This document shows, piece after piece, positions 34,269 to 37,432 of a stretch of 37,432 nt of DNA (positions within the stretch are counted from its first letter, which is position 1; every line of letters starts with the position of its first letter). The position numbers and the translations under genes were made by a program. The stretch spans positions 1 to 37,432 of the forward strand of contig JAYMTA010000145.1 in NCBI GenBank assembly GCA_036897625.1, read 5' to 3'. This stretch comes from Pelargonium cotyledonis. Lineage: Eukaryota > Streptophyta > Magnoliopsida > Geraniales > Geraniaceae. The notes beneath the pieces are model-generated. The model was not told the origin of the DNA. It was given only the letters and a program-made list of their open reading frames with translations, and made no database searches.

Positions 34269-34535
34269 GGGGGTTAAGGTCAAGGTAGGAAAGGTGCAGA
34301 AGACACAAGGGAGACTCTTACAACAGGGATTTATAGGATGGGTGAAAGAGATAATAGAATAGGTCGGGAAAAGTCAGAGTCAGTAGGAGCTTCATAGCTA
34401 GGCTGATCATGAAGTGTCTCTTTTTCGTTAACTGTCTTTGGAACTTAGAAGTTTTCTTTCCTAGATTATGAGAGTTGTTTGTTTTCCTCAATTCATGTCA
34501 ATGAGAAGTACACGACAACGAAAGAAAAGATATTT

Positions 34536-34577
34536 TATTTTCATGAAAAAGTGTGCGAGCTTTTCTACTATATAGAA
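34536..34577 (+). repeat. Two-copy module, copy 2
   Basis: TTTTCATGAAAA (34538-34549), eight variable bases, AGCTTTT (34558-34564), then ACTATATAGA (34567-34576). Same order and orientation as copy 1 at 30613-30660. The T tract is shorter here. Flanking sequence is unrelated, so the conserved unit is only about 40 bp. Confidence 0.4.
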
Positions 34578-36407
34578 TAAGGAACCAATTCCCTTCTTAA
34601 AACGGATCAATTTCTGTCTTAAAAAGGAATACAATTTTTGACATTTATTCTATCCGGAATTTGTAGAACGAAATGGAACAAAATGAAGAAACTAAGAGAA
34701 TTGCCGTTTTTTGCGGATGTATCCTGGCTAGCACTTTTCTGTTTTGGGTTTTGAAAGGAATCACTTAAATAGAAGAAATCCTTGTCTTTCCCACTCCATG
34801 AATAGAAATCCTTCCAAAAGAAATCCCTTCCTACCTCCTTTCTAAATCCCGATCAAGACTCCAATTCTTTCTCTTTCTTTGGTATGTTACTCGCTTGAGA
34901 CCGGAAATCGAGTCATTTCATACCTCTTAGTCAAATGAGTTTAGAGTTTCTCCGGAATCAAAAGTCACCATTTTTAGTACATAATAAAAAGAAAAGAGTA
35001 CAAGTATCCGTGTCAGTAAAAAGAAGGATTTTAAAAAGAGAAAGATTCCTACGAGAAAATAGAAAAAGCATTAAAGTCCCATCTCATTTTCTAGCATTGC
35101 AGTATAGTGGTTTCAACAGTCGACAATTACGACAATTCACAAACTTATGCTTCCTGGGGGCTCCCTTCAGTGTTACCCTCTTTAAGAGGAGAAACTCCCC
35201 GGACTTGCGAAATAAGGAGTAATAGAACTCAAAATCACTTAGATAGAAGAATATTACATACACTAGAACTACTCCATATCTCTTATTATGTAGTCTTTTT
35301 TCTCACTTGTAAAAGTATTAGAGAATACTAAAGGGTCCCTTTATCGGCTTGAACTTATGGCTTCTCTTTCAACTGAACTCGAATTTACCAAATTGAAACT
35401 TGCTTAAAATAGCCGCCTTCAGATATATGATTTCACTTAAGAATTCCTGGGTTTTAGCAGGAATCTATTATATAGGCGATTTCCAAAAACCTTCAATTAC
35501 TAGTTCTTACTTCCTTTCCTCTGCGCTTTTGAGCGGGGGCAATAGGTTTGACAAGATTCTTAAAGCATTATGATAAATCTGATTTTAGAGAGCCGCTGAA
35601 AAGAATCTATAAAATGAGAAGGGTAGTTAGTTGATTAGTAGTCTCTAGGAAGATAAGATCTACAGGGAAATTCCTTAATTTGACTTTTGCAGAGGGTTCT
35701 ATAAAACTAAGACTAAAAGGTCCTCGATCCTACTTTTAAAGAAAGGGGAACCTTTGACTATATTTGAGAGAGAAAGCTCATTAATTTTTATAACTGGGAA
35801 ATCATAGGTTTTTTCTATTCAGTCCTTTCAGGGCCCTTGACATAAATAATAAAAATTCTAATATTTTTAGATCCAAATATCTACCTTTATCAATAACCAA
35901 AGAAGACTATAAGAGCTTCCGTGCCCAATTTTTCTAGCAAATTCTTCCAAGGGACAGCTTCGCATCGCGGTAAAAACTACAGAAGTCTGCTTTCAAAGGG
36001 TAAAGTCAAACTTAAAATAGAAGCTTCCGAAACTACGGAATCCTATTGGAATCTGGCGAACACACGGATAAAAGTATACTCTCATGTTCGGAAAGAACTT
36101 TAGTTTACTATAGGCAATAAACCTATAAGTTTCCGGATTCTTTCTATATAGAATAAAAGCTAAAAAAAATGAGATATAAAGACGTAAATAAGGTAAATTT
36201 TAGATCGGTAAGGGCAAACAAATGCAAATAAGGGTATTCACTAGCTATCTGTCATTTTCAAACCCTCATTACTGGTTTTCCAATATAAATCAAGACATCT
36301 CAAGGGCAGAATTAATTTAGTACTACAAACAAAAAAAGCAAAAGGGGTTCCTAGTACTTGTTTAATCCTGTAGCGGCTCCTTTTTATTGATAAGGAAAAA
36401 TCTTAGG
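34578..36407. other. Unassigned sequence with several open frames
   Basis: Two overlapping frames at 34935-35222 (95 codons) and 35107-35331 (74 codons) and one at 35921-36103 (60 codons, GTG) are open. All are basic and unrecognised. The pyrimidine-rich stretch 34780-34890 has the look of plant mitochondrial spacer DNA, which is an impression only. Confidence 0.45.
34935..35222 (+). other. Unrecognised 95-codon basic open frame
   Basis: ATG start. Strongly basic, with Lys/Arg clusters at residues 18-45 and 79-92. The composition is compatible with a small ribosomal protein or a nuclease fragment, but I recognise no motif of either. Together with the 74-codon frame overlapping its 3' end it is the densest open stretch in the window, which makes it the first candidate for a real or recently lost gene. 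Confidence 0.17.
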
Positions 36408-36442
36408 GAACCGTACGTGGGACTTCCCCCACTCCTTGGCTT
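36408..36442 (-). other. Group II intron domain V
   Basis: On the minus strand a 35-base unit starts AAGCC and ends ACGTACGGTTC, the exact 11-base 3' strand of canonical domain V (usual length 34). The apical stem GTGGG/CCCAC closes a GGAAGT loop. The AGC catalytic triad is present and AAGCC pairs with GGTTC apart from its first base. The middle of the 5' strand (AAGG instead of GTAT) cannot form the usual pairs. Downstream, a small hairpin TCCTT/AAGGA could be domain VI, and an intron end CTAC at 36370 would lie 37 bases after domain V, a normal distance. Exon sequence beyond it was not recognised, and the upstream domains were not found. Confidence 0.5.
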
Positions 36443-37432
36443 AGTTTTGCCTAGATTGAGACTCTATTAATTACAAAGACAAGATTGTTAGGTAGTACTT
36501 CAGGAGCTTAACCTCGCAGCCTTAGTTAATTCTAATGATAGAAGTTTCCCATTTCTTAAATAAACGAGCCTTAATTTAAATAGAGAAACGTGCCCTACTC
36601 TGGTCCTTATTCAAACACAGCAAAAATATTTGACGCAATTTAGACAAAAGAAGAATGCTCTTTAATTTCAAATAGGATACCCTAACTAAAAGGAGTTGTA
36701 CCTAGAATTAAGAAAGCTTTAGTAAATCATGACTAACCCTAAGGGTTTCCTTTATTTAGGAGTAGAGTGTCCCAGATCCTAAACTGATTTCTCCGATGCG
36801 GTATAAAAACAAATATTTCTAATCCGTAGCGCATAGCGCGGGAGTTCTTTTGTATAAACTGTTGGGGTATGGGAAAAAGACCAAATTAAGTATTAAGGCG
36901 TTATACCCTATAATTAGAACTTCGACGGAATACTTATTATTAACAAGGAATCTCGTTCATCTAGCTTTTGTCCAAAACCGAAAAAGATATCCCATCCCCA
37001 CAGTAATCATAGATGCAGAGCCCCAAACCAGAGTGTTTGTTGCAAGACTTTCTGGAAAAAGGTACATAGTTACTTTGAAAAGTCTCGTATAGCGCTTCTA
37101 GAAGTGCCCTTCCAAAGTTTTTTGTTCTTTAAAGTAAAGCTCAAAGAGGAGTTGTTAAAAGAAAAAGGGACCTTGATAGGAGTGACAAAGCCTACATTAA
37201 CAAAGGAATCGCAGGAGTGCCCGTTTACCCCAATATGAGAAACTATAGACCCTTTTAGAAGCTCATATATCTTTAAAAAATATAACAAAATAGACTATAA
37301 TACTACCGAACTTCATTTCTTTATTCTAGAGAAGACCCTTATACTAACTAGTAGAACTTGAGTAAAGAGTAGTTTGGGGTTTTCTAGAATTTGAAAGCAA
37401 GAACTCCTATATCTTCAGATAGTGTAACTACT
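36443..37432. other. Unassigned sequence to the end of the window
   Basis: If the minus-strand domain V at 36408 belongs to an intron, its domains I-IV should lie in this stretch, but I could not identify them or a GTGYG 5' end. Two frames, 36850-37092 (plus, TTG start, 80 codons) and 37070-37288 (minus, 72 codons), are open and unrecognised. Confidence 0.4.
36850..37092 (+). other. Unrecognised 80-codon open frame
   Basis: TTG start only. The peptide has a mixed, globular-looking composition (residues 15-75 alternate hydrophobic and charged) with no recognised motif. It lies antisense to the region where the body of a minus-strand group II intron would be expected, which argues against it being a gene. 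Confidence 0.12.

Noticed and set aside
848..37288. Other open frames of 60-80 codons (848-1066, 5056-5280, 13128-13316, 14127-14351, 17031-17219, 18294-18500, 20060-20248, 21123-21326, 31449-31682, 37070-37288).
   Set aside because: No motifs, no operon context and a number close to chance expectation; not called as genes.
1..37432. CRISPR arrays, insertion sequences, plasmid or phage genes, toxin-antitoxin or defence systems.
   Set aside because: No regular spaced repeats, transposase frames, terminal inverted repeats with target duplications or recognisable proteins of these kinds were found on either strand.

Overview
This 37.4 kb window has no recognisable intact protein gene. It is AT-rich (about one third G+C, by eye). 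Stops are dense in all six frames, and the few open frames of 60-101 codons have no recognisable motif and are about as many as chance would give. What can be recognised is a thin scatter of decayed organelle-type parts: tRNA-like elements (at least three, perhaps four, from tRNA-Lys UUU, one from tRNA-Asn GUU, one with a CAU anticodon, weaker Phe- and Ser-like pieces), two group II intron domain V-like motifs, and short broken reading frames resembling LAGLIDADG homing endonucleases. This mixture suits the intergenic DNA of a large, loosely packed organelle genome. Mitochondrial is my first guess (green algal, plant or fungal); an expanded plastid genome is possible. Organism and compartment are inferences.

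Layout. 1-6 kb: a cluster of tRNA-Lys-like elements on both strands, two of them sharing an identical 27 bp core. 6-9 kb: a tRNA-Ser-like fragment, a tRNA-Phe-like fragment and otherwise unassigned DNA. 9.3-12.2 kb: several degenerate frames on both strands, the best on the minus strand at 10.0-10.3 kb. 14.7 kb: the best-formed tRNA-like element (anticodon GUU). 18.0 kb: nested hairpins followed by seven T. 18-27 kb: mostly unassigned, with a weak 18 bp tandem repeat at 22.0 kb and a degenerate frame at 27.0 kb. 28.1 kb: a CAU-anticodon tRNA-like element. 30.6-34.6 kb: a two-copy sequence module and a 32 bp perfect palindrome. 34-36.5 kb: two domain V-like motifs, the minus-strand one being the stronger.

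How it fits together. I see no operon, pathway or defence system. The pieces look like debris of tRNA genes and of self-splicing introns with their endonucleases. The main open question is whether the tRNA-like loci, which keep D arms, anticodon loops and T loops but mostly lack matching acceptor stems, are dead copies or are transcribed and repaired by RNA editing.
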